A stretch of 64,000 nucleotides of DNA. Origin: Acidobacteriaceae bacterium. GTDB lineage: Bacteria > Acidobacteriota > Terriglobia > Terriglobales > Acidobacteriaceae. The DNA is taken from contig CAHJWL010000016.1 in assembly GCA_903642235.1 (NCBI GenBank), forward strand, positions 1 through 64,000. Reading direction: 5' to 3'. The translations under genes were made by a program, and so were the position numbers. Position 1 is the first letter of the stretch; every line of letters begins with the position of its first letter. The notes under the pieces were generated by a model, which ran no database searches, was not told where the DNA came from, and saw only the letters and a program-made list of their open reading frames with translations. Positions 7,872 through 17,286 of this stretch are shown here, one piece after another.

Positions 7872-10622
7872 TCACTGCCCAGTTGCCGCACGCTCGGTCT
7901 GGACAGGTGCCGGTGCGGTGCTCGACAGGGAGCCCACGTAGCGCGCAACTCCCTTGTACAGACTTTCGGCGACGCGCTGCTTGTAGTCCGCCTGGCGCAG
8001 CTCGGCAGCATCACGGGGATTTGTCACAAAAGAGATCTCCGCCAGAATGGACGGCATATTGGCGCCGATCAGCACCACAAAAGGAGCCTTCTTTACGCCG
8101 CGATCCTTGAAGGTTCCGCTTATGCCTCCATGGCCGGCACTGCTGACGCGAAGGTTCTCCGGAGCGCGTGCCAGGCCGGCGTAGAGGGCGGCTTCCACAT
8201 CTGTTGCAAACTCGCGCGACTCCGCGATCTTGTCCTTCAAAGTGATCTTGCGCACCAGATCCGAAAGCTGCGAGACGGACTGCCCCGAAACGGCGTTCTC
8301 GCGAGCCGCAACCTCCAGCGCATCCGCCTGCTGCGTGAAGTTCAGGTAGTATGTCTCGACGCCCCGGGCCGAAGCATCGGGCGAAGAGTTCGCGTGGATC
8401 GACAGAAACAGGTCGGCCTGTGCCTTGTTGGCGATCGCCGTACGCGTCTCAAGCGGGATAAAGGTGTCGTCGGACCGTGTGTAGATCACCTCCGCGCCGA
8501 GTTTGTCACGCAACAGCGCGCCCAGCCGCAGCGCGACATCGAGCACCACATCCTTCTCCTCAAGACCATTGACGCCGAGCGTGCCGGAGTCGTGGCCGCC
8601 ATGACCTGCATCAATCACGATCCGGTTGATCTTGAGGCCGAGAGCGCGAACCAGCGAGGTCTGCCCATCCGCCGTCTTGAGCGCGGCCGCGCGCGCGGGT
8701 GTCGCCGGATCTCCAACAGGGTGGCTGTCAGCCGCGGCCGCCGTCTTGCTCCCCTTCCTGCCGGACTTCTTTGCCAAAGCGACAGCGCGGGCGGTAGCCG
8801 CCGGGTTTCGATCGCCAACAACCTGCGCATCGGCCGGCGACGCCGCTACGGATCGTTCCGGGCGCTCCCCCACACCGTGCTCCCCTGCAGTGTTCGCCGT
8901 CTCACTCGCCGTAGCATTGCTCTCGGTCCGGGAGGTTGGTGCGGCAGAGACCGCTGCAGAGCGTACCGACCCGGACTGCCCTCCCACCGCGCTCGTCGGT
9001 TGTGCGCGCGAGGATCTGGTTGCGGCCAGACTTGAAGGTGCACTCGCTGGCAGGGTCGACCCGTCCGGTTCAGTCGCGCCGCTCGGCAGCAACTCGGCCG
9101 AGCGGTCGCGGCCCGGCACGCTGGCCGAGATAGGCTCGGATGTCGGCGTACTGGTCGCCTCGATCTTGCCCGGTTGACTGGATAGATTATTGATGTCTGT
9201 GGGGCTGCCGGCATGCATCGCATGCGTGTTCGGAACCGAGGTCGACCGCGGCGCAGGGGAGTCCACCGTCGCAACCTGCTGCGGGGCCGCCGCCTTGGAT
9301 CGCCCGTGAATGTCAATGATCAGCCGGTACGGGTTGGGCAGCAGAAACGCGGAATACTCGGTCACATCGTTCACGTCCAGCACCACACGGGCCACATCCG
9401 GGGCGGATTGCGAGACCCGGATGCGCTTGAGAAATCCGTCATCCGTCACCGCGAAGCTCTTTCCGAGAAGATCCTGCGCCAGGTGAGCGCCGTGCAGATC
9501 AAAGAAGATGCGGTCCGGCGAGGGGACCCGCGCTGCTTCGTACTCCACCTCGTTGCCGAGATCGATCGCAACCCGCGTGTAGGTCGAGGTCGACCAGTGC
9601 CGGATGCCCGAGACGCTGGCCAGCGGGCCGGAGCGATGCGCAATCTGGCGCGGTGGCGGCAGTGCAAGACCCGGCTGGCTCTGGTCGCCTGCCTGGAGAC
9701 TCCGGCTGGAGCTCTCGGCTCCCGCGCGCAATGCGCCAGCCGTCCCCTCGCCCGCATGCTGCGAGCGAAGTACCGGTGCGGGCGGCTGGTTGGCAGGCTG
9801 CGCGACCTGTTCGGTGCCCGCTCCGCTGGGGCCTGCAGCCTGCCCGCCTCCGCCGCTCGCCTGCGCCTTCAGAGCCTGCCCTTCCTTCCCCTGTCCGCTG
9901 CCGCCCTGCGCGGGACCGCCTGCACCCGCCGCAGCGGACCGCGGATCGCGCGCGCTAGCTGGGCCGGCACTCGCCGCCAGAGTCGCCGTTGCCGTGCGCT
10001 GCCGATTGGCCAGCGACGCCAGGCCGGCCTGCGCCTGCTCCGCCAGTGCGCTTTGCGGATAGCTCTTCAGCAGCAACTGATACTTCTCGCGGGCAAGCCC
10101 GGCGTCATGCAGATCGTTCTCTGCAATCTGCCCCTCCGCCAGCAGCGCGCCCACCCGCAGTGAACTGGTTGGGTACTGCGTTCGCAGAAACTCATACTGA
10201 CCGACCGCCGCCTCAAAGCTGCGCCGGTCGTGAAGGTCACGGCCGGACTCCGCCAGCAGTTCGGCGACCGCGTTGATGGCCTCAGGTGCATGCACATCGC
10301 GCGGATTGTCGTGGTACACCGCACGAAAGCGGTCCATCACCCGGGTGTAATCCGAGCGCGTGCGGGCAGTCTCAGCCGTTGCCTCAAAGGCATCGCGAGA
10401 GCGCTCCGCTGCCTCCCACGGCGTGATCGCGAGGGCGTGGGCGCGGCTCTCCGCGTCCCGAGCCGCTCTTGCCGAACGCGTCACCGGGTGCGACACAGCC
10501 GCATACGCCTGCGCGACCAGCAGCCTGGGCTCCGCGCACACAGCCGCCAGTGCCAGCGCGGAAACAGCACCGCGAAGCGATCGCTCCAGTCTGCGCCGGC
10601 TGGCTATGCGGGGAGATCCCAT
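7872..10622 (-). CDS. N-acetylmuramoyl-L-alanine amidase with TPR and AMIN domains
   Basis: Zinc amidase that cleaves the bond between MurNAc and the stem peptide in the cell wall, acting in the periplasm. The 916 residues contain an N-terminal signal, a helical TPR/YbgF-like region (about 90-210), a long Ala/Gly/Gln-rich linker, an AMIN domain (about 345-450, with TRVAIDLGNEVEYEAARVP and YRLIIDIHG), a second low-complexity linker, and a C-terminal Amidase_3 catalytic domain. The catalytic domain starts at about 665 with IVIDAGHGGHDSG, then YTRSDDTFIPLETR and LFLSIHANSS. The family is usually 400-600 residues, so the TPR module and linkers make this unusually long. The next gene in the same direction is alaS, 198 bp upstream. 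Confidence 0.93.
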   Translation of the reverse strand: MGSPRIASRRRLERSLRGAVSALALAAVCAEPRLLVAQAYAAVSHPVTRSARAARDAESRAHALAITPWEAAERSRDAFEATAETARTRSDYTRVMDRFRAVYHDNPRDVHAPEAINAVAELLAESGRDLHDRRSFEAAVGQYEFLRTQYPTSSLRVGALLAEGQIAENDLHDAGLAREKYQLLLKSYPQSALAEQAQAGLASLANRQRTATATLAASAGPASARDPRSAAAGAGGPAQGGSGQGKEGQALKAQASGGGGQAAGPSGAGTEQVAQPANQPPAPVLRSQHAGEGTAGALRAGAESSSRSLQAGDQSQPGLALPPPRQIAHRSGPLASVSGIRHWSTSTYTRVAIDLGNEVEYEAARVPSPDRIFFDLHGAHLAQDLLGKSFAVTDDGFLKRIRVSQSAPDVARVVLDVNDVTEYSAFLLPNPYRLIIDIHGRSKAAAPQQVATVDSPAPRSTSVPNTHAMHAGSPTDINNLSSQPGKIEATSTPTSEPISASVPGRDRSAELLPSGATEPDGSTLPASAPSSLAATRSSRAQPTSAVGGQSGSVRSAAVSAAPTSRTESNATASETANTAGEHGVGERPERSVAASPADAQVVGDRNPAATARAVALAKKSGRKGSKTAAAADSHPVGDPATPARAAALKTADGQTSLVRALGLKINRIVIDAGHGGHDSGTLGVNGLEEKDVVLDVALRLGALLRDKLGAEVIYTRSDDTFIPLETRTAIANKAQADLFLSIHANSSPDASARGVETYYLNFTQQADALEVAARENAVSGQSVSQLSDLVRKITLKDKIAESREFATDVEAALYAGLARAPENLRVSSAGHGGISGTFKDRGVKKAPFVVLIGANMPSILAEISFVTNPRDAAELRQADYKQRVAESLYKGVARYVGSLSSTAPAPVQTERAATGQ

Positions 10623-10820
10623 ACCACTCTCAGGGTAAGCGGGTGCGGGGCGGATTGCGAGCGCGAGTGGGGTGGGGGATACCGGCGGATACCCCTGGCG
10701 TACATTCCGCCGCTAATCGGTCCGATGACAAAGAGCTCCGATCCTCATCCGGATCGCCGATGACTTACCAAAGCAAGAACGCGACTTGCACGCAATCTGC
10801 TCCTTGTTTACTGCGCCGGC

Positions 10821-13730
10821 CTATGTCAACAGAGTTCGAACGAGTTCCGAGGCTCTGGCCAGAGCCGCATCAAGAGATCCGGGATCGTTGCCGCCCGCCT
10901 CCGCGAGATCAGGACGACCCCCGCCTTTGCCTCCGACCAACGGAGCCAGTTGCGCCACGAGCTTCCCCGCCTGAATCCGGCCAACAAGGTCCTTCGTGAC
11001 GCCAACCACGAGCGAAACCTTTCCCTCGGCAGCCGTGCCCAGCACCACCACACCCGACCCCAGCTTCAGGCGCAGGTCGTCCACCAGCGTGCGGAGCTGC
11101 GTCTTCTCCACTCCATCGACCCGCTGCGCCAAGAGCCTGACGCCGGCCACGTCAACAGCCGCCTGCGCTGCATTGGCAGTCGAAGCCGCGGCGGCCTTCA
11201 GGCGAAGCTCATCAAGCTCGCGCCGCAGACGCTTCAACTCATCATCCGAGGCGGCAAGCCGGGCCTGCAGTGCCTCGGCAGCACTCTGGCCGTCAGAGCC
11301 AGCCTGCGCGGAGCCGGTGAGCTGGGCGGCGATGCGCGCAACCTCGGCGTCGCGCCGGAAGCTCGCCAGCGACGTTGTTCCGGTGATCGCCTCAATCCGG
11401 CGAACCCCCGACGACACCGCGCTTTCGCCCGTCAGCTTCAGCAGGCCGATCTCGCCCAGCGCCTCCGTATGTGTACCGCCGCAGAGTTCGACCGAGAAAT
11501 CGCCAATCCGCACCACACGGACGCGGTCCCCGTACTTCTCGCCAAACAGCGCGGTCGCGCCAAGATCGTGCACAGCCTCGTCGATCGGCACGTCCACCAG
11601 CGTCTGCACAGGCGTGTTGGCCAGGATCTGCGTGTTGATATTGTCTTCCACCTGCTGCAGCTCGGGCTCGGCGACCTGCGCAAAATGCGAAAAATCAAAT
11701 CTTAACCGCGAGCGATCGTTGAGCGAGCCGGCCTGCTTCACATGGGTGCCGAGCACTTCACGCAGCGCGGCCTGCAGCAGATGCGTTCCCGTATGGTTGC
11801 GCATGGTAGCGCGCCGAACCGTCGCATCAACAACCGTGTCGACCGTGTCGCCGACGGCCAGCGCCTCGCGCGCAATCACGCGATGTGCAAACACGCCCCC
11901 AATCGGCTTTGAACAGCCGGACACATCCGCGACAACCGATGCGTGATCCGCCGCCGTAAGCGTGCCGACATCCCCCACCTGGCCACCCGAATCCGCGTAA
12001 AAACTCGTCGCATCGAGCACAACCTCGCCTGCCTCGCCGGGCCCAAGCATCGGAACTCCAACGCCCTCCCTCACCAGCGCCAGCACACGCGCGCCATCGA
12101 GCCGCGTCGCCGTGTACCCCTCAAACTCGGTCTTCGGCAGATCGCGATACACCGGCGCAGCAGACTTCTGTGAACCGCCCTTCCAACTAGCGCGGGCACG
12201 GGCCTGCTCTTCTTCTTTGGCACGCTCGAAGCCTTCAGCGTCAAACCCAAGTCCTGCATCACGGGCCGCGTCTTCAATAAAATCTTTTGGCAGACCGTAG
12301 GTCTCAAAGATGTGAAATGCAACAGTACCGTCGATGGAAGGAAGAGCTCGAAACCTAGATCCAAATGTATCCCTATAGGTCCTATAAAGGAGAGCTAGAT
12401 TTTCCGGTTTGGTGAAGTCTAGCTCCTCGATTACCTGCATATTTCGGCCTATGGCAGAAGCCGTGCAGACATGTTCATACGCAGTCCTAACGTCCTTTGC
12501 ATTTTCCTCTAGAAACTGTCGAGTTCTCTGCAGAAAAGCACTTTCCAGCTTGCCAGCTCCGAAAGTCATCACTCTCTCAAACTGCTGCTCTTCCGCCAGC
12601 ACAATCTTGCTGACACGATCAGCATTGGTTACAAGTTCGGGGTAGGCCACCGCCATCTCATCACGAACCGCAAACACCATCTGAAACATAAAAGGCTGTT
12701 CCTGGCCAAGCAGCCGCCCGTGCCGAATGCCACGTCGAAGAATCTTCCGCAGCACATAGCCGCGACCCTCGTTTGCGGGCAGAACGCCGTCAGCAATCAG
12801 GAAGGTCGCCGCGCGCGCATGGTCGGCAATAATGCGCAGCGAGGGTGCACCCTTGGCATCAGAGACCGCGGCTTCCTCGCTTGGCATGCCGCTGAAGCCG
12901 GTCAGCTCAGCCGCCTTCACAATCAATGACGTAAACAGATCCGTCTCATAGTTTGAGAGTTTGCCCTGCAGCACAGCGGCGATCCGCTCCAGCCCCATGC
13001 CGGTGTCGATCGACGGCTTCGGCAGCGGCGTTAGTGTGCCGTCGCCGGCGCGGTCAAACTGCATAAAAACAAGGTTCCAGATCTCAACGTATCTTTGATC
13101 ATCTTGCGGGAACGGCAGGTCCTGCGGCGTTCCGTCGGCGTTCCGATGTTCAGCGGCATCCAAGCCAAGATCGAAGAAGATCTCCGAGCACGGTCCGCAC
13201 GGGCCGGTATCGCCCATCTGCCAGAAGTTGTCCTTGCCGGGCATCGCAACGATCCGCTCGGGTGGAACACCGGCGGCGATCCAGATCTGTTCAGCCTCCG
13301 TGTCCTTGGGAACTGCACCTTCGCCCGCAAAGACCGTAACGTAGAGCTTCGATTGCGGGATGCCGAACCACTCCGGCGAGGTGAGCAGCTCCCACGCAAA
13401 CGCAATCGCGTCGGCTTTGAAGTAGTCGCCGAAAGAGAAGTTACCGAGCATCTCAAAAAACGTGTGGTGGCGGCGCGTAAAGCCCACATTCTCAAGATCG
13501 TTGTGTTTGCCTCCGGCGCGGACACACTTCTGCGACGTTGCAGCACGGGCGTATGACCGCTGTTCCACACCGAGAAACGTGTCCTTGAACTGGTTCATGC
13601 CGGCATTGGCAAAGAGCAGCGTTGGATCGTTAGCGGGCATCAGCGACGACGAGTGCACACGGCGGTGCTGCTTGGTTTCAAAGAAACGCAGGAAATCTTC
13701 GCGGATTTGGCTGCCGGATCGGTAGAGCAT
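10821..13730 (-). CDS. alaS: Alanyl-tRNA synthetase, with an extra insertion
   Basis: Charges tRNA-Ala and edits mischarged Ser/Gly. The class II catalytic core is at the N-terminus (RREDF-like start, NDPTLLFANAGMNQFKDTFLG, RHHTFFEMLGNFSFGDYF), the editing domain has HTGTHLLQAALREVLG at about residue 645 and CGGTHT at about 750, and a C-terminal oligomerisation domain ends at 969. Most bacterial AlaS proteins are near 870-900 residues. The excess is mainly about 60-65 extra residues between LESAFLQ and SIDGTVAFHIFETYGLP (about residues 390-460), coded by DNA that is visibly AT-richer (about 46% GC by hand count over 12361-12480 against about 69% over 12001-12120). The frame is intact. Confidence 0.97.
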   Translation of the reverse strand: MLYRSGSQIREDFLRFFETKQHRRVHSSSLMPANDPTLLFANAGMNQFKDTFLGVEQRSYARAATSQKCVRAGGKHNDLENVGFTRRHHTFFEMLGNFSFGDYFKADAIAFAWELLTSPEWFGIPQSKLYVTVFAGEGAVPKDTEAEQIWIAAGVPPERIVAMPGKDNFWQMGDTGPCGPCSEIFFDLGLDAAEHRNADGTPQDLPFPQDDQRYVEIWNLVFMQFDRAGDGTLTPLPKPSIDTGMGLERIAAVLQGKLSNYETDLFTSLIVKAAELTGFSGMPSEEAAVSDAKGAPSLRIIADHARAATFLIADGVLPANEGRGYVLRKILRRGIRHGRLLGQEQPFMFQMVFAVRDEMAVAYPELVTNADRVSKIVLAEEQQFERVMTFGAGKLESAFLQRTRQFLEENAKDVRTAYEHVCTASAIGRNMQVIEELDFTKPENLALLYRTYRDTFGSRFRALPSIDGTVAFHIFETYGLPKDFIEDAARDAGLGFDAEGFERAKEEEQARARASWKGGSQKSAAPVYRDLPKTEFEGYTATRLDGARVLALVREGVGVPMLGPGEAGEVVLDATSFYADSGGQVGDVGTLTAADHASVVADVSGCSKPIGGVFAHRVIAREALAVGDTVDTVVDATVRRATMRNHTGTHLLQAALREVLGTHVKQAGSLNDRSRLRFDFSHFAQVAEPELQQVEDNINTQILANTPVQTLVDVPIDEAVHDLGATALFGEKYGDRVRVVRIGDFSVELCGGTHTEALGEIGLLKLTGESAVSSGVRRIEAITGTTSLASFRRDAEVARIAAQLTGSAQAGSDGQSAAEALQARLAASDDELKRLRRELDELRLKAAAASTANAAQAAVDVAGVRLLAQRVDGVEKTQLRTLVDDLRLKLGSGVVVLGTAAEGKVSLVVGVTKDLVGRIQAGKLVAQLAPLVGGKGGGRPDLAEAGGNDPGSLDAALARASELVRTLLT

Positions 13731-13915
13731 ACGGTTTGAGCATAGCAGCGGACCTGTCGGATCCGGGTACCAGCGAACGGAGAGTCAGGCGACTCGATCT
13801 GCAAGGACCTAGCGCGCGCTGCATCCGCAACACAGCGAGTACCGGAGCATGGAGCCGATCGCCGTGAGAGTGCGACCTCATGCGTCACGCCAGATGCCAG
13901 CAACCGCCGCGGCCC

Positions 13916-14911
13916 TCAGAGCTCCGGCGCCCAGGTCCAGCCTTCAATGCGATGGGCCGGATCGCGCGGCACAGGCAAGGCGGCAAAAGAACTCCGACGG
14001 GCCGCCATCACCATAGAGGAGACCAGGGCATCAAACGCATCTTCACTCGCGCGGGCACGGCTGAGCACAGGCCGCGGCAGTGCGCGGTACCGCGGATCAA
14101 AGTCCGCGGAGGCCGGGTCGCGGCGGCGAGCGAGATACGCGGCGCGCGCCACCGGATTCGCCTTGTGAACAGCCCCCGTCATCAGGCGCGTGTACATCTC
14201 TACAACCAATGGCCGGGGTGTGGCGCAGGCAAGAGCGGGCTGGTCGAACGGCCATATCCGAAAGCCGGCTGCCTGCAGCGCCAGCAGTGTAGGCATGCCG
14301 CGCAGGGATGCCGTTCCGACCGAACCCGATCCGCCGATCTGGAAGACCGACTTCGGCGTGATTCCCTTCACCCGAGCCGCACGCTCGGCCTCGGGAATAT
14401 GACTGAGGATCTTGCAGTCGATGTCGGTGGCGCGCAGCATGCGATAGAGATGCTCGCCCGAAAACTGCGGCGGCCGCTTGTGCGGCTTGCCCCAGAAGCG
14501 CGGGTCGCGCTCTGGATCGTCCGCGGCGCGGCGGCTGAGCCAGCGCTCGCCATGCGTCTCAGACACCAGCCGCCAGAACTCCGGTGCAGACTGAAGCCCG
14601 AGTTCACCGCGAACAAACCACTCCGGGTACGAAAAGCAGAAATCGAAGCCGACCACCATGCGGGGCGTCTCACGCGCGAGCTCAATCAGCCACGGAGCAA
14701 TCTCCGCCCGCGTGCGGCCGGCCTCCAGGAGCATGGTCCCACCAAGCGCACCCTCGGCGGAGGAGAGCGAGGCCTTCAGCCTCGATCGGCGTGGTGAGAT
14801 CGCAGCAGAGGTCCACACACCAGCCCATATATGCCGGCGCTGCCCGGGCAGGTCAATACGGCCCGACCAGTCAAGAGCAACAATCCGGTCAGGTTCAAGC
14901 AAGGCGCTCAC
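13916..14911 (-). CDS. DUF429-like protein (predicted RNase H-fold)
   Basis: 331 residues, no signal or membrane segment. It opens with a strand carrying an acidic residue, IVALDWSGR, has a second acidic strand MVVGFDFCFSYP near residue 90, and near the C-terminus ASEDAFDALVSSMVMA. This pattern of acidic residues at strand ends and the late E-D/D-A-L block resembles the DUF429 predicted nuclease family with an RNase H fold. The match is by eye only; enzymatic function is unproven. The stop codon lies 185 bp from the alaS start in the same direction, and the ferritin-like operon terminator is just upstream, so it is probably transcribed alone. Confidence 0.62.
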   Translation of the reverse strand: MSALLEPDRIVALDWSGRIDLPGQRRHIWAGVWTSAAISPRRSRLKASLSSAEGALGGTMLLEAGRTRAEIAPWLIELARETPRMVVGFDFCFSYPEWFVRGELGLQSAPEFWRLVSETHGERWLSRRAADDPERDPRFWGKPHKRPPQFSGEHLYRMLRATDIDCKILSHIPEAERAARVKGITPKSVFQIGGSGSVGTASLRGMPTLLALQAAGFRIWPFDQPALACATPRPLVVEMYTRLMTGAVHKANPVARAAYLARRRDPASADFDPRYRALPRPVLSRARASEDAFDALVSSMVMAARRSSFAALPVPRDPAHRIEGWTWAPEL

Positions 14912-14941
14912 ATCGTCTAGTGTGCGCCTGAAATGAGAAAC

Positions 14942-14974
14942 AAAAAGGCGAGGCTCACTTAGCCTCGCCTTTTT
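14942..14974 (-). terminator. Strong rho-independent terminator (works in both directions)
   Basis: Perfect 14-bp stem: AAAAAGGCGAGGCT pairs with AGCCTCGCCTTTTT around a CACTT loop. On the minus strand it ends in a T run, 49 bases after the ferritin-like gene stop, so it closes the operon 17002-15023. Symmetry means it would also stop plus-strand transcription. Confidence 0.9.
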
Positions 14975-15022
14975 GCGTTCTTCTAATTCCCCTAACAGGA
15001 AGAAGTTGGTGCTGAATCAAGC

Positions 15023-16042
15023 CTAGCTGATCAGACCATTTAGACCACTCGGGAAGAACACTCCCTTGTACTTCGCACCGGTTGCTGGCGCCGTGGTCTG
15101 GCCGGTAACGATCTGCAGGATCTGGGTGGCTGAGCGACCCTGAGCGATCGAAAATCCTTTGGCGCTGTCAGCATCAACAATCGTGGTCGCCGGAAGGCTT
15201 GCGGTCCCGTTCAGCATCACGTTCACCGTGGCAATGCCGGTATCGAATGAGCTCGACGCGGCACCGGAGACGGTGGTGGTCCCCAGCATGGTCCGTGCCT
15301 TCGAGATCAGGACTGTGACCGGGTTGAGGCTGTTCGTGCCTGCATCCAGGCGATTGATGGAGGTACGCACGAGACCCGCATGGTAGGCCTCAACAGCATG
15401 AATACCAACCGCAGCCGGAAGGACACCCTTCTTGTCCGTGATCAACGGAGCCGCGCCATGGTAAGCCGAAACGCCAGTGTCCTCAAAGATGTAGGCGCCT
15501 AACAGGAAGCTTGCATCCGCCGAGATCGCGCCACCTGCATTCGGCCCAAAAGGATCAAATGTGGAGATTGGCAGACCCGCCGCGACCGCGAGCGTGTTGA
15601 AGGAGTTCAGCAGGTCGATGTCCGGCATGGAAACAGCCTTCGTGTTGAGGGCGTTCTGCAGGAACAGCACGTGCTTTCCTTCTTCGATCGCCGTCTCCGC
15701 CGCATAGGCCTTGATCGCCGCGTCAGTGAAAGGAACCTGTGCATTGGCCTTGACCGTTACCGTACCGGCGGTGCCGCCGTTTACGGCAACCGGGATGGGC
15801 GTTGGGAGCTTGTCGATGGTCACACCGTAGACAGCCAGAGTGTAGAACTGCGCTTCAAGATATTCGAGGTTCAGGGCGAAGTTGAGGATATCGGTGTCGC
15901 TGATCGTCGCGGTGCTCCCGCTGACCTGCGCGTTTGCCTTTGGTGCAAAGGCCAGACCGGCGAGTGCCGCGCCGCCGACAGCCAGCATTGCACGCCGGCT
16001 GGCGATAATGGAATCGAGTTGTTGTGTCTCTACGTTTGCCAT
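15023..16042 (-). CDS. Tat-exported ferritin-like domain protein
   Basis: 339 residues. The N-terminus has a twin-arginine signal (SRRAMLAVGGAALAGLAFAPKANA), so the folded protein should be exported. The mature part is a four-helix ferritin-like domain of the Ferritin_2 (PF13668) type: NFALNLEYLEAQFYTLAVYG supplies helix-1 carboxylates, IEEGKHVLFLQNAL an E-x-x-x-H pair, YIFEDTGVSAYHGAAP, and GIHAVEAYHAGLVRT a final E-x-x-H pair. Iron or other di-metal binding is plausible from these residues but unproven. It is the second gene of a two-gene operon with a paralogue 18 bp upstream; a perfect terminator follows. Confidence 0.85.
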   Translation of the reverse strand: MANVETQQLDSIIASRRAMLAVGGAALAGLAFAPKANAQVSGSTATISDTDILNFALNLEYLEAQFYTLAVYGVTIDKLPTPIPVAVNGGTAGTVTVKANAQVPFTDAAIKAYAAETAIEEGKHVLFLQNALNTKAVSMPDIDLLNSFNTLAVAAGLPISTFDPFGPNAGGAISADASFLLGAYIFEDTGVSAYHGAAPLITDKKGVLPAAVGIHAVEAYHAGLVRTSINRLDAGTNSLNPVTVLISKARTMLGTTTVSGAASSSFDTGIATVNVMLNGTASLPATTIVDADSAKGFSIAQGRSATQILQIVTGQTTAPATGAKYKGVFFPSGLNGLIS

Positions 16043-16060
16043 GTCGTTTCCTTGGATTCC

Positions 16061-17002
16061 TTAGACTGTCTTGATCGATCCGTTAAGGCCGCTGGGGAAG
16101 AAGCCGCCCTTGGCGGTACCGGCAGCATTGTTGGCGTACACGATGCTGAGCACCTGCGAGGTGGAGCGAGAGAATCCAATTGCATTCGCGTCCGCTGAGA
16201 CAATGCTGCTGATGCTGAGCTGCGTCTCCATGCCGCCACCGACAGCGGCGCGCAAGGTGCTGATCAGGTTCGCATCCGTCAGGAAAGTCTGATCCGCGCC
16301 TTCGACACTCGCCATGCCGGCGATAAGGGTACGAATCTCCGCCGCGTGGTAGGCCTCAACTGCGGCAATGCCGGCCGCGGCATCCAGGATCGCGCTACTG
16401 GTGATCGCGGGAGCAGCGCCGTTATACGCACTCACACCGACATCCTCAAACACGAACGCTCCAACCAGGAAGCTCATGTAATCAGCGAAAGGATTGAAGA
16501 CGGCGGGAGTCGTGATCTTCGCCAGCCCGGCCAGCGCGGCAAAGGCACCGAAGTCAATATCCGGTCGTGGCGCCGGAGTTCCCATGTTCTTGGTGATCGT
16601 CGCCTGAATTGCCGCGACGTGATTCATTTCGTCCTGAGCAATCGCATTGAGGTAATTTGTGATTGCCGCAGGAATATTTCCCCCCGCAATCATCGCACCG
16701 CCCTTGGTCGTGCCGGAGCCGGAAGGCACCAGGCTCGTTGGCAGGCCAGATCCGGTTGCGGCGTACAGATAGAACTCGGCCTCAAGATACTCAAGGTTCA
16801 ACGCGAAGTTCAGAATGTCGTTATCGGGAATGTCCTGCGGGGTAGGTGTGACCGGCGGCACGACCGGAGCTGGGGAGGAAGAGGAGGAGTCATTGCAGCC
16901 GGTCAGCAGAGTAGCTGCTCCAACGGCGCCGATGGCACCCGCACCCGCCAGAAAGCGGCGGCGTGACTGCTTGGATTGAATAAGCTTGTCGATTTGTTCC
17001 AC
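16061..17002 (-). CDS. Tat-exported ferritin-like lipoprotein
   Basis: 313 residues from a GTG at 17002 with GAGG 9 bases upstream; the frame is open further upstream without a conserved start. The signal peptide combines a twin-arginine motif (SRRRFLAGAG) with a lipobox (LLTGC), so it should be a Tat-exported lipoprotein, anchored by its Cys, with a Ser/Pro linker. The ferritin-like domain mirrors its downstream neighbour: NFALNLEYLEAEFYLYA, QDEMNHVAAIQA, FVFEDVGVSAYNGAAP and AVEAYHAAEIRTLI. The C-terminus also matches (GGFFPSGLNGSIK versus GVFFPSGLNGLIS). The pair clearly arose by duplication; one copy is tethered and the other free. Confidence 0.86.
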   Translation of the reverse strand: MEQIDKLIQSKQSRRRFLAGAGAIGAVGAATLLTGCNDSSSSSPAPVVPPVTPTPQDIPDNDILNFALNLEYLEAEFYLYAATGSGLPTSLVPSGSGTTKGGAMIAGGNIPAAITNYLNAIAQDEMNHVAAIQATITKNMGTPAPRPDIDFGAFAALAGLAKITTPAVFNPFADYMSFLVGAFVFEDVGVSAYNGAAPAITSSAILDAAAGIAAVEAYHAAEIRTLIAGMASVEGADQTFLTDANLISTLRAAVGGGMETQLSISSIVSADANAIGFSRSTSQVLSIVYANNAAGTAKGGFFPSGLNGSIKTV

Positions 17003-17286
17003 GATGGTAGACCTCAGAAAAACGGTTGATAGAGCGTGTGTCGAATTACCGCCAGTGCCGTGAGTACGCGCCGTTGGCAACTTTGGTTTTATAACTTCGG
17101 CCAAATTGCATTACTTGTACTGGCTTGTGTTGACCGGGAAGCGCGACACATCGTCGCAGGAGAACAACGGCAGATAGATCTGAAGGTTCGCTAAGTGCTG
17201 TGCGTGCTCTCTTAACCTGGGCACAGTCCGGAACTCTACGGCAGCCGCATGACAGGGTCAACACCTTCTGCACCCGGACGGGTTAC

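Noticed and set aside
10623..10820. tRNA or T-box element in the spacer before the amidase gene and after alaS
   Set aside because: No acceptor/anticodon/T-loop pattern and no specifier or antiterminator motif found.
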